DNA of 43,154 bases from the NCBI GenBank assembly GCA_002502095.1, contig DAPJ01000013.1:1-43154 (forward strand). The letters run 5' to 3'. Position numbers and translations under genes: made by a program. This document shows positions 15,030 through 22,914 of the stretch, one piece after another. The number at the start of each line of letters is the position of its first letter. Position 1 is the stretch's first letter. A model generated the notes under the pieces. That model saw only the letters and a list, made by a program, of their open reading frames with translations, made no database searches and was not told where the DNA came from. Origin of the DNA: Euryarchaeota archaeon UBA62 (GTDB taxonomy: Archaea > Thermoplasmatota > Poseidoniia > Poseidoniales > Thalassarchaeaceae).

Positions 15030-15638
15030 CTAGATCTCGGAGCGTACGAGAAGTTCCAGAAGGCTTGGAGACTCCGAGGGGTCGTTCATCTCCCCCAGAT
15101 ACCTTTCAGCCAGGAGTCTGACTGATTCGATTCCACAGGAGCTGTCAATCTGCTCGAACGAGGACCATCCTGAACCCCCTCTCTCTTTGACCATCTGAAT
15201 AGCCTTCGAATTACCTATACCAGGAAGTAGCTGGAATGCATGATACTTCAAGGAGAGGTTGTTTGCTCTATTGTAGAACCCCAGGTGCCTATCAGGATCT
15301 GAATTTATCGATTCGATAATTGCCTCATTTAGATTATTTGATGACTCTGGTGTTAAATCCCTGAATCTTATTTCTGATAGAGGCCCAATAGAACCTGATG
15401 ACGTATCTACATCTTTACCAGGAGAATCGACTGTCTCATCTTCTATTCTTGCTCTAACGAGATACATAGAAGGTTTGGATAATCCCTGAATTTCGTACCC
15501 TGAAGGGATTCTATCAAGAACATCCAAAATAAATACTGATGATTCCTGATGAAGTGGTCCTTCATCGGAGATTCCAGAATCAGATGGGTCTTGCGCTGGC
15601 ATACTTCTCAAATGTTGGAAGAGGTCTTCCCTCATCAA
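15030..15638 (-). CDS. DUF655 family protein with helix-hairpin-helix
   Basis: The 202-residue protein belongs to an archaeal family found between rpoF and ksgA. The N-terminal strand FILDVLDRIPSGY and the central helix-hairpin-helix LLPGIGNSKAIQMVKERGG are characteristic, and the latter suggests binding to structured nucleic acid. The remainder is a predicted OB-like segment and a helical tail. Biochemical function is not established to my knowledge; the genomic context implies transcription or ribosome assembly. A Ser/Asp-rich insertion around residues 70-88 looks like a disordered loop. Start could be either of the two adjacent ATGs. Confidence 0.88.
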   Translation of the reverse strand: MMREDLFQHLRSMPAQDPSDSGISDEGPLHQESSVFILDVLDRIPSGYEIQGLSKPSMYLVRARIEDETVDSPGKDVDTSSGSIGPLSEIRFRDLTPESSNNLNEAIIESINSDPDRHLGFYNRANNLSLKYHAFQLLPGIGNSKAIQMVKERGGSGWSSFEQIDSSCGIESVRLLAERYLGEMNDPSESPSLLELLVRSEI

Positions 15639-15672
15639 TGGTTTAGTCGGAACAGATCGTTGGAAAACGGTA

Positions 15673-16029
15673 TCAAAGGACGTTCTGCCTTACTATTTCT
15701 ATTATTTCCTCAATCTCAGAAGTATCCATAGCAACTCTCTTACTAGCTATTATTACTCTAACCCCTGAGACATCCATTGGAGCTAATTCAGCTATTTTAG
15801 CGCAAATATCCGGATTCTCTGCCAACTTATCATTCTCCATTAGTTTTGAGAAGAGTGAGACGAAGACTTCCGGATCTGTCTTTATTCCTCCTCGATTGGT
15901 ACTGGCCGCCCACGTTGCGTGTTGGAGAGCCATCATCTGCTCGTAAGATAGTTCTCCTCTTCGCTCGTTTGCGCTCTCTAGAAGATCTCTAACTGTTGCA
16001 AAGTCTACAAATTCACGGTCTGCCATCAA
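15673..16029 (-). CDS. rpoF: DNA-directed RNA polymerase subunit F (Rpb4 family)
   Basis: The 118-residue protein is the archaeal counterpart of eukaryotic Rpb4, which with subunit E (Rpb7) forms the stalk of RNA polymerase. The family pattern is visible as RGELSYEQMMALQHA at the start of the HRDC-like domain and as the C-terminal helix EIEEIIEIVRQNVL, which follows the conserved LAPMDVSGVRVII strand. Placement between L21e and DUF655 is the standard archaeal order and strengthens the call. It starts 7 bases after the L21e stop codon. Confidence 0.92.
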   Translation of the reverse strand: MMADREFVDFATVRDLLESANERRGELSYEQMMALQHATWAASTNRGGIKTDPEVFVSLFSKLMENDKLAENPDICAKIAELAPMDVSGVRVIIASKRVAMDTSEIEEIIEIVRQNVL

Positions 16030-16036
16030 ATCACCT

Positions 16037-16327
16037 CTATGCTGGTCTCAAATGCTCTGGCCTAGCTACAACCGTCTTTGCCATATTACCCTGAACGACA
16101 CTGACTACGAAAGCGTTGCCCTGTGGCTTAACAATTGTTCCAGTCAGCCCGTGGAACCTCCTATGAGGCATACCTCTTTGTTCTGCTCCATCCAGGACAA
16201 TAGAAACCTTGTCACCTTCCTTGTAAGGATGTAACGCCCGGTTGATGAAGAGTCTTCCTTTCTGAGTCTTCTTCTTCTTGAGGATTGATCTAGTTCCTTG
16301 CCTAGTACCATGGGTCCGCGTCGCCAT
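16037..16327 (-). CDS. rpl21e: Large ribosomal subunit protein eL21
   Basis: This 96-residue, strongly basic protein is the archaeal/eukaryotic-type L21e, absent from bacteria. The N-terminus with HGTRQGTRS, the KGRLFINRALHPYKEGDKV segment and the FHGLTGTIV SH3-like barrel are typical. The ATG at 16327 is supported by AAGGTGAT a few bases upstream; an in-frame codon at 16345 would add 6 untypical residues. It follows pus10 after 79 bases that also contain AT-rich elements, so it may have a promoter in addition to read-through. Confidence 0.95.
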   Translation of the reverse strand: MATRTHGTRQGTRSILKKKKTQKGRLFINRALHPYKEGDKVSIVLDGAEQRGMPHRRFHGLTGTIVKPQGNAFVVSVVQGNMAKTVVARPEHLRPA

Positions 16328-16406
16328 TGTATCACCTTCGACCATAGGTCGTGGAAGCGCTCGACCTGAGGCCCGCTATTAAGTTCGTCGGATTGTTATT
16401 TATCAG

Positions 16407-17831
16407 TCAATCAGCGTGTATTTCATCGACATCCAGCCAGAGGACCTCGCATTCTCTATCAATTACAGACTTTACAGAGGGGACCGTTCTACCTTCATCA
16501 GAGTGGACCAGTTCTTTCACATATGTTCCAGCCTCACATCTCAAAGAGAATTGTATTTCCTGATCATCTACGACCACGTCTGATATAGAGACAATCTTTC
16601 TCTTGCGAGTTTTTGCAGCTCTCCGGTGTGAGACTCTTTTCGGAGTCTCTTGCTCCAAAACTACTCCTGAGAGAGAGTTAATTGAGTCAATTATTTGATC
16701 TTCGGGGGGAGCGTCTTCAATCTTGAACCTGATAGTATATGATTTCTCAGATCGGGTCTCTTTGACCCTACTGACATCCTTCTTATGACACCACTTTAGA
16801 GAGTTTACTTTCACCTTCTCAGGATTATTTGAATTTATTTTAGACTCTAGATCTCCGAGGTCTGTTTCTCTTATTTTGGGATTCTTTATTTCTAGAACGA
16901 ACGGTCTCCCAGATCCCAAGCATCTGACATCGATATCCTCCCTACCCATTCCGTGAAAGGACGTATCGAAAGCCCCCATATCTGCTTTTACTGGATCTCC
17001 AATAATATCTTGCACTGATTCTCTATACTGCAGACCGGTTCCTTCGCAACTTTCACAGCCGTCACCTCTGCCCCTGCAGGACCGACAGGGCCAACGAGTT
17101 TGTGGGATTCCTCTGGCGAGCTTCTCATACCTACCGTAGATGAACACTGGTCTAACATCCGTATCGACTCTTAGAGTCAAAGCGTCCACTGTTACCATTA
17201 CATCGGGATACTCCTTAACAAATGCGATTTCAGGAATTTTTCTCAGCATCTCTGCTTGTATTGCTATGGCGAATGAGGCTTTCAGTGGCTTAGATCCACG
17301 CGCACCGTGTTTCGTTCTAATCGCATCCTCACTCTGAAGGAGGTCTTTTGGAATATGAATCCCTAGTTGCATTGATCTGAATTGAGTCTCTTCGAGGGTC
17401 TCAATGATCCTCTCAACGATATTACCTACGTCATCAAATAGATTTTCACATAGTGGACACAAATCTGGTATATCGAAATCTGAAAGACCAGCATCCCTTG
17501 AGAATGCCTCTTTCCTCAGTGAAGCTCCTCCTTCAAAGCCTGAGGATTGGGTCCTTCTTCCTCCTATTCTATGCAGACAATGATCACATGCTCCAATCTT
17601 GATTACATGAGCGATTCCTAATGGTGCTGGGCAGGGAGGAGCGTCCCAGTCAATGGAGTCTCCTTGCTGATAGAAATCATCGCCATCGAACCACTCGACA
17701 TCGATTTCCTCTTCCTTACTTGGCTCACTATTTTCGAGTGATTCTGCAGCGCCATAGTCAGCACTGGCATATAGGTGCCATTCGTCCTCATCTACACCAT
17801 TAGAGGTTTCTTTCGAGTCGTCTTCACTCAT
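16407..17831 (-). CDS. pus10: tRNA pseudouridine synthase Pus10
   Basis: The enzyme makes pseudouridine 54 and 55 in archaeal tRNA. The 474-residue protein opens with an acidic, probably disordered tail of about 70 residues. Zinc-binding CxxC pairs follow (CDHC and CPLC), then a THUMP-like region. The catalytic domain has YGRYEKLARGIPQTRWPC, a CRSC...CESC zinc-knuckle insertion, and FHGMGREDIDVRCLGSGRPFV with the catalytic aspartate. The family ends with the EAGTYVKELVHSDEGRTVPS block. A GGTGAT site before the ATG at 17831 supports this start over 17915. It opens the conserved translation/transcription gene set. Confidence 0.94.
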   Translation of the reverse strand: MSEDDSKETSNGVDEDEWHLYASADYGAAESLENSEPSKEEEIDVEWFDGDDFYQQGDSIDWDAPPCPAPLGIAHVIKIGACDHCLHRIGGRRTQSSGFEGGASLRKEAFSRDAGLSDFDIPDLCPLCENLFDDVGNIVERIIETLEETQFRSMQLGIHIPKDLLQSEDAIRTKHGARGSKPLKASFAIAIQAEMLRKIPEIAFVKEYPDVMVTVDALTLRVDTDVRPVFIYGRYEKLARGIPQTRWPCRSCRGRGDGCESCEGTGLQYRESVQDIIGDPVKADMGAFDTSFHGMGREDIDVRCLGSGRPFVLEIKNPKIRETDLGDLESKINSNNPEKVKVNSLKWCHKKDVSRVKETRSEKSYTIRFKIEDAPPEDQIIDSINSLSGVVLEQETPKRVSHRRAAKTRKRKIVSISDVVVDDQEIQFSLRCEAGTYVKELVHSDEGRTVPSVKSVIDRECEVLWLDVDEIHAD

Positions 17832-17918
17832 TAAAATCACCAACGGGGAAGGGGGGGCATCCACATCCTCGTTGCTATTACGAGGTGCCAACTTGTTTTG
17901 ACATCTTCGTATCAAGAA

Positions 17919-18242
17919 TCATACTTTCTGTCCCGATGATTCGGATATCTTTCTTAGATGTTCGAAGGAATGGATTCCACTAGAGCACCCGGTTGGCCAT
18001 TCGAATCTTATCGCATAGTTTCCCACTTGCTCTACTTTCGGTTTAACTAGCATCATTCTGGAGATTTCCTCCTCGAACTCTATCTTAATCTGTTCATTTA
18101 CCTGCCTAGGCTTACACTTTGCGCATTGACAATTCTTTCTTACTTCTAAATAATCAAGTTTGTATGTGTTGTCATCTGAAAACGCTAGTATACAATACGT
18201 ATCCTTTCTTTCCAGTGATATTAATACCGGAGATTTATCCAT
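17919..18242 (-). CDS. DUF971 / GBBH-N-like zinc-binding domain protein
   Basis: The 107-residue protein matches the small domain found alone (DUF971) or at the N-terminus of gamma-butyrobetaine hydroxylases. It has the NCQCAKC cluster (Cys38, Cys40, Cys43) and the VGNYAIRFEWPTGCSSGIHSFEHLR segment. In hydroxylases the fourth zinc ligand is a histidine in a DGH motif; here that position is Cys86, giving a probable four-cysteine site. No oxygenase domain is attached, so catalysis is not expected. It lies 2 bases after the ABA4-like stop codon and upstream of pus10, so it is within the same transcript. Function unknown; some standalone members are linked to iron-sulfur protein maturation. Confidence 0.82.
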   Translation of the reverse strand: MDKSPVLISLERKDTYCILAFSDDNTYKLDYLEVRKNCQCAKCKPRQVNEQIKIEFEEEISRMMLVKPKVEQVGNYAIRFEWPTGCSSGIHSFEHLRKISESSGQKV

Positions 18243-18244
18243 AT

Positions 18245-18694
18245 CTAGCCTTCCGAATGACTCGTTTTATCCTGAGAGTTTAGGATCACATGCATGAGAA
18301 GTCCCACGGGCATTAGCATTACTCCGAAGAAGACGATTAGTCGAGTCTTACTAACCCCTATTTGATTCTCTATGGCCTTTCTCCACATCCACCTAGTAGC
18401 CATGATATCGCCTGCAACAAAGTGAGACCATGCTAGAACGGTACCGGATTCGGTTCCCAGTATCTCTACCATAGTGTCAAGGAAATCAGTAGGATTGCCC
18501 GTAACTAAGTCAATAAGGCCAGATGGTTCAAGGATTGCGGTGATTAGCCAAACTGCAAGTGGTCCGATGAATAGGGAGTTCCCTCGCATCCAATCTCTCG
18601 TTCTTTCCGATGTTGGTTCAGAAAGCATGAGTAGCCAGTAAGGTCCAATCCAGATAGTAGGAATGATGAACAGGACGGTGTAGATTAATTCCAT
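18245..18694 (-). CDS. ABA4-like membrane protein (DUF4281)
   Basis: The 149-residue protein has four hydrophobic helices and the two hallmark segments of the ABA4/DUF4281 family. These are PYWLLML after helix 1 and the AWSHFVAGDIMATRWMW stretch, followed by LMPVGLLMHVI in the last helix. In plants, ABA4 is needed to form neoxanthin and 9-cis-violaxanthin from all-trans xanthophyll; prokaryotic homologues are little studied. The position 26 bases after crtI, on the same strand, strongly suggests a carotenoid substrate here too. The exact reaction (isomerisation, rearrangement or a non-catalytic role) is not deducible. Confidence 0.78.
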   Translation of the reverse strand: MELIYTVLFIIPTIWIGPYWLLMLSEPTSERTRDWMRGNSLFIGPLAVWLITAILEPSGLIDLVTGNPTDFLDTMVEILGTESGTVLAWSHFVAGDIMATRWMWRKAIENQIGVSKTRLIVFFGVMLMPVGLLMHVILNSQDKTSHSEG

Positions 18695-18720
18695 GTCTAT
18701 TACTCCATCGTCTGTTATTT

Positions 18721-20280
18721 CTATGCGGCATTATTGGACATAGTACGTGGCTTCTTGAGATCTTCAAACCAGGTGTCGGTACCGTTCCAGTCAGGTTCGA
18801 CTCCCATGTCCGCACAAATCAACTTAGCGGAGATTCTCCCACTCTCCAATATCGTTGGTAGGCCACTTCCTGGATGAGTTCCCCCTCCTACTAGATACAG
18901 GTGGTCTAGTTCCTCAAATTTATTCTGTGGTCTTCTCCAAAGCATCTGATCTAGCCCGTGTGCTAGGTTGAAAACTGCGCCTTTGTAAATATCACGAGCA
19001 GCCCAGTCATCTGGCGTTACTATGGTCTGGGATACTATGTGATCTTTGATCCCTTCAAAGCCTAAGTTTTCCATCTGTTTGAGAATTACGTCCATGTAAT
19101 CATCTTTGATATCCTCCCAATTAATTCCCTCATGAGAACTACTGGCGGGAACTAGAACATAGATAGTTGAGTGTCCCTCTGGGGCCATTGTAGAGTCCGT
19201 TACGCAGGCATTCTGGACATATATCGACGGATCATCCCAAGTGACCCTGTTCTCAGTGACTTCTTTGAGATTTTTCTGATAGTCCTTAGCCGCATATATC
19301 TGGTGGTGTGGAGTGTCGTATAATTTGTCAATTCCCAGATAAAGCATGTATGTTGAACAGGAGTATGACTTCTGGTCGAGTTTCTTGTTTGACCATTTCT
19401 TCCTAAGCTTGTCTGGGATTAGTCCCTTCATTCCTGTGGCGAAATCTGCATTCATTACGAATTTGTCAGCTGTGTATGTTCCATTGTCTGTTCTAGCCCC
19501 TATTACCTTCTTACCTTCGAAAACAAACTCATTTACTGTCTCATTAAGTATTATCTTAACTCCGAGTTCTCTAGCTATATTGGCCATTTTCTGGGTTATT
19601 GTTCCTAGTCCCCCTTCTACATGGAATACTCCATGCTCGTACTCGAGATATGCCAAGATTGTGAAAAGACTGGGTGCTTGGAAGGGACTCATTCCCAGAT
19701 ACTTGGTCTGGAATGACATGGCTAATTGCATTCTCTCATCGGTGAACATCTTGGAGAGATCTGAGGATACACTTCTCCATGGCCTCAATACCTTAGCAAC
19801 TCGCAGAGCCCTTCTGCTAAGAAGATCTGTCGGGCCTCTCCAAGGAGAGTTCAGGCAATTCTTAGAAAGCTTCAGCTTAGTTCTGTTGTCTTCTATGTAT
19901 CTTCTGAATCCATTGGCGTTATCTTCCCCACAAAGTTCTCCAATTTGGGAAACCATATCTTCTAAATCCGTACTGGCGTTTATGCTTCCACCTGCTCCGA
20001 ATACCAGCCTGTAATTTGGATTTAATTCGATAAGCCCTAGCTCCTCCCTGGCATCTAGGCCGAGGGCTTCAAAGATTTCCTCAGCAATTTCTGGATAGTG
20101 GAAAAATGTAGGTCCGTTGTCATACTTGAAACCATCTTTCTCGAATACCCTTGTTCTACCTCCGACATCATCTGATTTCTCAAGTATTGTGACATTGATT
20201 CCTGCCTTGGCTAGAAGCATTGAGCATGCTAATCCACCCGGTCCCGCGCCAACAACTACTACATCACTATGCCCTGACAT
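18721..20280 (-). CDS. crtI: Phytoene desaturase-family carotenoid oxidoreductase (CrtI)
   Basis: This FAD-dependent enzyme of carotenoid synthesis introduces double bases-to-base conjugation, that is, double bonds into phytoene, to give the conjugated chain of lycopene. The 519-residue protein has the N-terminal dinucleotide fold (VVGAGPGGLACSMLLAKAG), the GGRTRVFEKDGF and DNGPTFFHYP blocks, and the C-terminal FAD signature LYLVGGGTHPGSGLPTILESGR. All are typical of CrtI-type desaturases. Related members act as isomerases, ketolases or saturases, so the precise step is slightly uncertain. It starts 4 bases after the ABC1 kinase and is followed by the ABA4-like gene. The product could feed retinal synthesis for the proteorhodopsin or act as a photoprotectant. 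Confidence 0.88.
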   Translation of the reverse strand: MSGHSDVVVVGAGPGGLACSMLLAKAGINVTILEKSDDVGGRTRVFEKDGFKYDNGPTFFHYPEIAEEIFEALGLDAREELGLIELNPNYRLVFGAGGSINASTDLEDMVSQIGELCGEDNANGFRRYIEDNRTKLKLSKNCLNSPWRGPTDLLSRRALRVAKVLRPWRSVSSDLSKMFTDERMQLAMSFQTKYLGMSPFQAPSLFTILAYLEYEHGVFHVEGGLGTITQKMANIARELGVKIILNETVNEFVFEGKKVIGARTDNGTYTADKFVMNADFATGMKGLIPDKLRKKWSNKKLDQKSYSCSTYMLYLGIDKLYDTPHHQIYAAKDYQKNLKEVTENRVTWDDPSIYVQNACVTDSTMAPEGHSTIYVLVPASSSHEGINWEDIKDDYMDVILKQMENLGFEGIKDHIVSQTIVTPDDWAARDIYKGAVFNLAHGLDQMLWRRPQNKFEELDHLYLVGGGTHPGSGLPTILESGRISAKLICADMGVEPDWNGTDTWFEDLKKPRTMSNNAA

Positions 20281-20284
20281 TATA

Positions 20285-21547
20285 TCACTCCAAATCTAAG
20301 CCGGATTTGAACTCATCCAATGAAGCTCTCATCTCGGAAATCAATTTTACATCTGGATAGGTCCTAATAACTAGGCCATCCATGTACATCAGTGAGCGTA
20401 TTATCGGGAATCCCTCTTCCCCATAGTCAGCTCCAGCATTCTCAACTGCAGATCTCACAGTTTTCATCATGACTTCTGTCAAACTCTGCTGACCAACACT
20501 CAAATTTTCGAAGTCATTGTAGATTACATGCATATCTTTCTTGAATTGATTGACATCATCTGATCTCGGTCTTCTCTCTGCAAGAGAAATTAGGGATTCA
20601 AAGGCCAAGTCTTTGTCATCTGCAGATAGGTGATAGAAGAAGTTGAAAAGAGATTTGCTTACTTTTCTTGGAGCCTCGCATATCGCTCCGTTGTCGATGA
20701 AGACGAAATTTCCATCAGGATCCATTATGCAGTTACCCGGATGAAGATCGCCATGGAAAGTCCCTATACCGAACATGAAAGCACCATGAATTCTGAACAG
20801 CTCAAGAAGATCGTCCCATTCTAAGCTGGAGGACTCAATGCCTTGTTCCAAGGTTTGTCCTTTAACCAGTTCAGAAACTAGGACATGTCTGTTGGAAAGA
20901 TCTGGATAGTATTCGGGGAATCTAAGTCTAGGCATAGGAAAATCACTTGATAGATCTTCCTTTATTGTACTGAGTCTGGAAGCTCCATTTATCTCGTTAC
21001 GAAGATCTAGCTCACGGAGAGTATAGTCTTCGACGTGCTCTAAAAGAGCAATTGGATTTCCTACCTTTCTTAGTTTTGGAGAGATAATCATAGCAATTTT
21101 GAGCCATCGACTCATTCTTTTCACATCTCTCTTAAACTTCTTTTCGTGGTCACCTTTGATTATTTTCACAACGACTTCTTCGCCTGATTTCAGTCTTGCT
21201 CGATGTACCTGGCCAACTGATGCTGCGGCCAGAGGCTCTACATCAAACCATGAGATTTCATCATGATAGGCATCTGGAGCCTTTTCTTTCAATATCCTGA
21301 ACACATCTTCTGTGGGTATAGTGGATGCACTGCTGTACAGGGCCTGGAGTTGCTTGCACTTCTCTAGGCTGATGATGTCTGGCCTGAGGGCGAATATCTG
21401 AGCGAGCTTCACTGCAAGTAGTCCCTGTCTCTCTATCCACTTCAGATTGGCAGGAGATTCCCGAGTAACCTGCCTCATGAAGAGTATGAACTTCAGTAGA
21501 CGCACAATAACAGGCAGGGAGCTATGGATATAATGTGATGTATGCAT
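20285..21547 (-). CDS. ABC1/UbiB/ADCK-family atypical kinase with altered KxGQ motif
   Basis: The 420-residue protein has the family layout: an N-terminal KxGQ-type helix, the alanine-rich loop AAASVGQVHRA that replaces the glycine loop, the VVVKI lysine, the catalytic HGDLHPGN and the metal-binding FIDNG. The signature KxGQ reads Lys47-Leu-Ala-Gln50, with the glycine changed to alanine. Such ATPase/kinases support quinone and isoprenoid-lipid metabolism in bacteria, mitochondria and plastids, probably extracting lipid intermediates from the membrane. A possible N-terminal amphipathic segment (residues 10-25) could touch the membrane. Placed 4 bases upstream of crtI, it may act on carotenoid precursors or on quinone. 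Confidence 0.88.
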   Translation of the reverse strand: MHTSHYIHSSLPVIVRLLKFILFMRQVTRESPANLKWIERQGLLAVKLAQIFALRPDIISLEKCKQLQALYSSASTIPTEDVFRILKEKAPDAYHDEISWFDVEPLAAASVGQVHRARLKSGEEVVVKIIKGDHEKKFKRDVKRMSRWLKIAMIISPKLRKVGNPIALLEHVEDYTLRELDLRNEINGASRLSTIKEDLSSDFPMPRLRFPEYYPDLSNRHVLVSELVKGQTLEQGIESSSLEWDDLLELFRIHGAFMFGIGTFHGDLHPGNCIMDPDGNFVFIDNGAICEAPRKVSKSLFNFFYHLSADDKDLAFESLISLAERRPRSDDVNQFKKDMHVIYNDFENLSVGQQSLTEVMMKTVRSAVENAGADYGEEGFPIIRSLMYMDGLVIRTYPDVKLISEMRASLDEFKSGLDLE

Positions 21548-21555
21548 TCTGATGA

Positions 21556-22914
21556 CTAACTGTTGAAGTTAATATCATATTTCACTGAGTTTTCAGCGTT
21601 TTCTATAGTTGACCTTGTAATCTCCACACTTGAGTCATCAGAGTATCTTGAAAGAAGGGCGCCCTCTATTATTCCGTCATCCAATGAATGTATTGGGAGT
21701 CCGCCTGGCTTACTAGATGGGTGCTCCACTAGGATATGGAATTGGGGATCTATATCGTAGCTGAGCTGTCCAAGTCCTGCATACTCCCACCAATCCATCA
21801 TCTCATTAAGGAACTCAATATTTCCCTCGATATTCCTCAGAGAGAATGATAATTCCTGACCAACTCTATTTCCTACCTGTCTGAGAAGATGCTGTACGTC
21901 TATTCCGAATGCGGAAAGAGCCTCAATACCACCTGATTCTAGATTTCTTCTAGCATCACTTATTTCTAGTCCTGAAGCAAGGAAAGCGTCGGGATTGAAT
22001 GGCGTATCTCCTTCTGGGAGGTCATCAGAAATCTGAAGAACTTCTCTGATCTTCTCGAGGAATGAACCACTATCAATAGTGAGCTTAAGAGGGTCTACAA
22101 TTCTCTCCTCGGTGAATCTTTTGGAAGCCACTTCGTAAGGTATTGCCTCCTCCCATATGGTGTCTAGAAGATTTTTCTGCGATTCTGCGAAAGACTCAGA
22201 TTCAACCGTCAGAGCTGCATCATTCTTTCCTCTTCCAACGGGGTTCTCCTCCATGCTGAGGTACTGAACGACTTCGAAGTCGTCTACTAATGCGCCCTGG
22301 GCGTCCAGGTCATCAGAGTGACGGGTCTCTATTGATTCATGGAGATCGTTGTAGAATCTGATAGTCCTTCTTTCGAGCTGTGAAAGTACCCTGACTCTGA
22401 CTCCTCTGGAGGCCGCTTCGTTTACTGCCTGTAATGCACTACTTCTGCAGAGGTGAAGAATACCAAACTTTCCGAGAGTCAAGACAATCTCATCCTGAGC
22501 CTCTTCAGCCATCTTCTCAATCCTTTTCATTATGTGGACTCTTTCCTTCAGGACGGCAAACTTGGGCTCATCGTCCGAGGTTCCCTTCTCAACTGGAGAT
22601 GAGTACTTTGATCCACTCTGAATGTCTTCAAGCCCTTGCTCTATCCTCTTTAGTTGCTCCTTCCTAATCTCTATCAAGTGAGTGACAGCATTGTCTAGCG
22701 GAGGGCTAGAGAATCTCATTGGCCTGTCAGCGGTTGTAGTCACTAGACCTATCCTCTGGAGTCTCTCGAGCGAGTTGTAAGCATCTAGCCTAGTGGTATC
22801 GAGTTCTTTGGCGAGCTCACTGGCCTTGATGTTAGATTTTCTAGACAGTACAGTTAGTGCGTTGATCTCCCTCTCGGAGAGACCGGCATCTGTGAGAATC
22901 TGGCTCCATGTCAG
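21556..22914 (-). CDS. TrmB-family transcriptional regulator; start or frame uncertain
   Basis: An N-terminal winged helix (GLSEREINALTVLSR ... ASELAKELDTTRLDAYNSLERL) is followed by a coiled-coil linker and a TrmB-type PLD-like sensor domain (AEEAQDEIVLTLGKFGIL), then a C-terminal region of unknown fold. The winged helix is in frame only from a TGA just upstream of 22920, and that stretch has no ATG or TTG, nor a GTG before 22743. Starting at GTG 22743 would delete the DNA-binding domain. In-frame non-standard starts are CTG at 22914 (452 residues) and ATT at 22920. Alternatively, the ATG at 22909, which sits in a TGACATG overlap with the peroxiredoxin stop, is one base out of frame; removing one C would give the typical opening MEQILTDAGLSERE. 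It likely regulates the adjacent stress genes. Confidence 0.72.
   Translation of the reverse strand: MTWSQILTDAGLSEREINALTVLSRKSNIKASELAKELDTTRLDAYNSLERLQRIGLVTTTADRPMRFSSPPLDNAVTHLIEIRKEQLKRIEQGLEDIQSGSKYSSPVEKGTSDDEPKFAVLKERVHIMKRIEKMAEEAQDEIVLTLGKFGILHLCRSSALQAVNEAASRGVRVRVLSQLERRTIRFYNDLHESIETRHSDDLDAQGALVDDFEVVQYLSMEENPVGRGKNDAALTVESESFAESQKNLLDTIWEEAIPYEVASKRFTEERIVDPLKLTIDSGSFLEKIREVLQISDDLPEGDTPFNPDAFLASGLEISDARRNLESGGIEALSAFGIDVQHLLRQVGNRVGQELSFSLRNIEGNIEFLNEMMDWWEYAGLGQLSYDIDPQFHILVEHPSSKPGGLPIHSLDDGIIEGALLSRYSDDSSVEITRSTIENAENSVKYDINFNS

Noticed and set aside
19346..20014. 222-codon open frame on the plus strand opposite crtI
   Set aside because: It is an antisense shadow of the strongly supported crtI gene; its translation is Ser/Leu/Pro-rich with no domain pattern and no ribosome-binding site.
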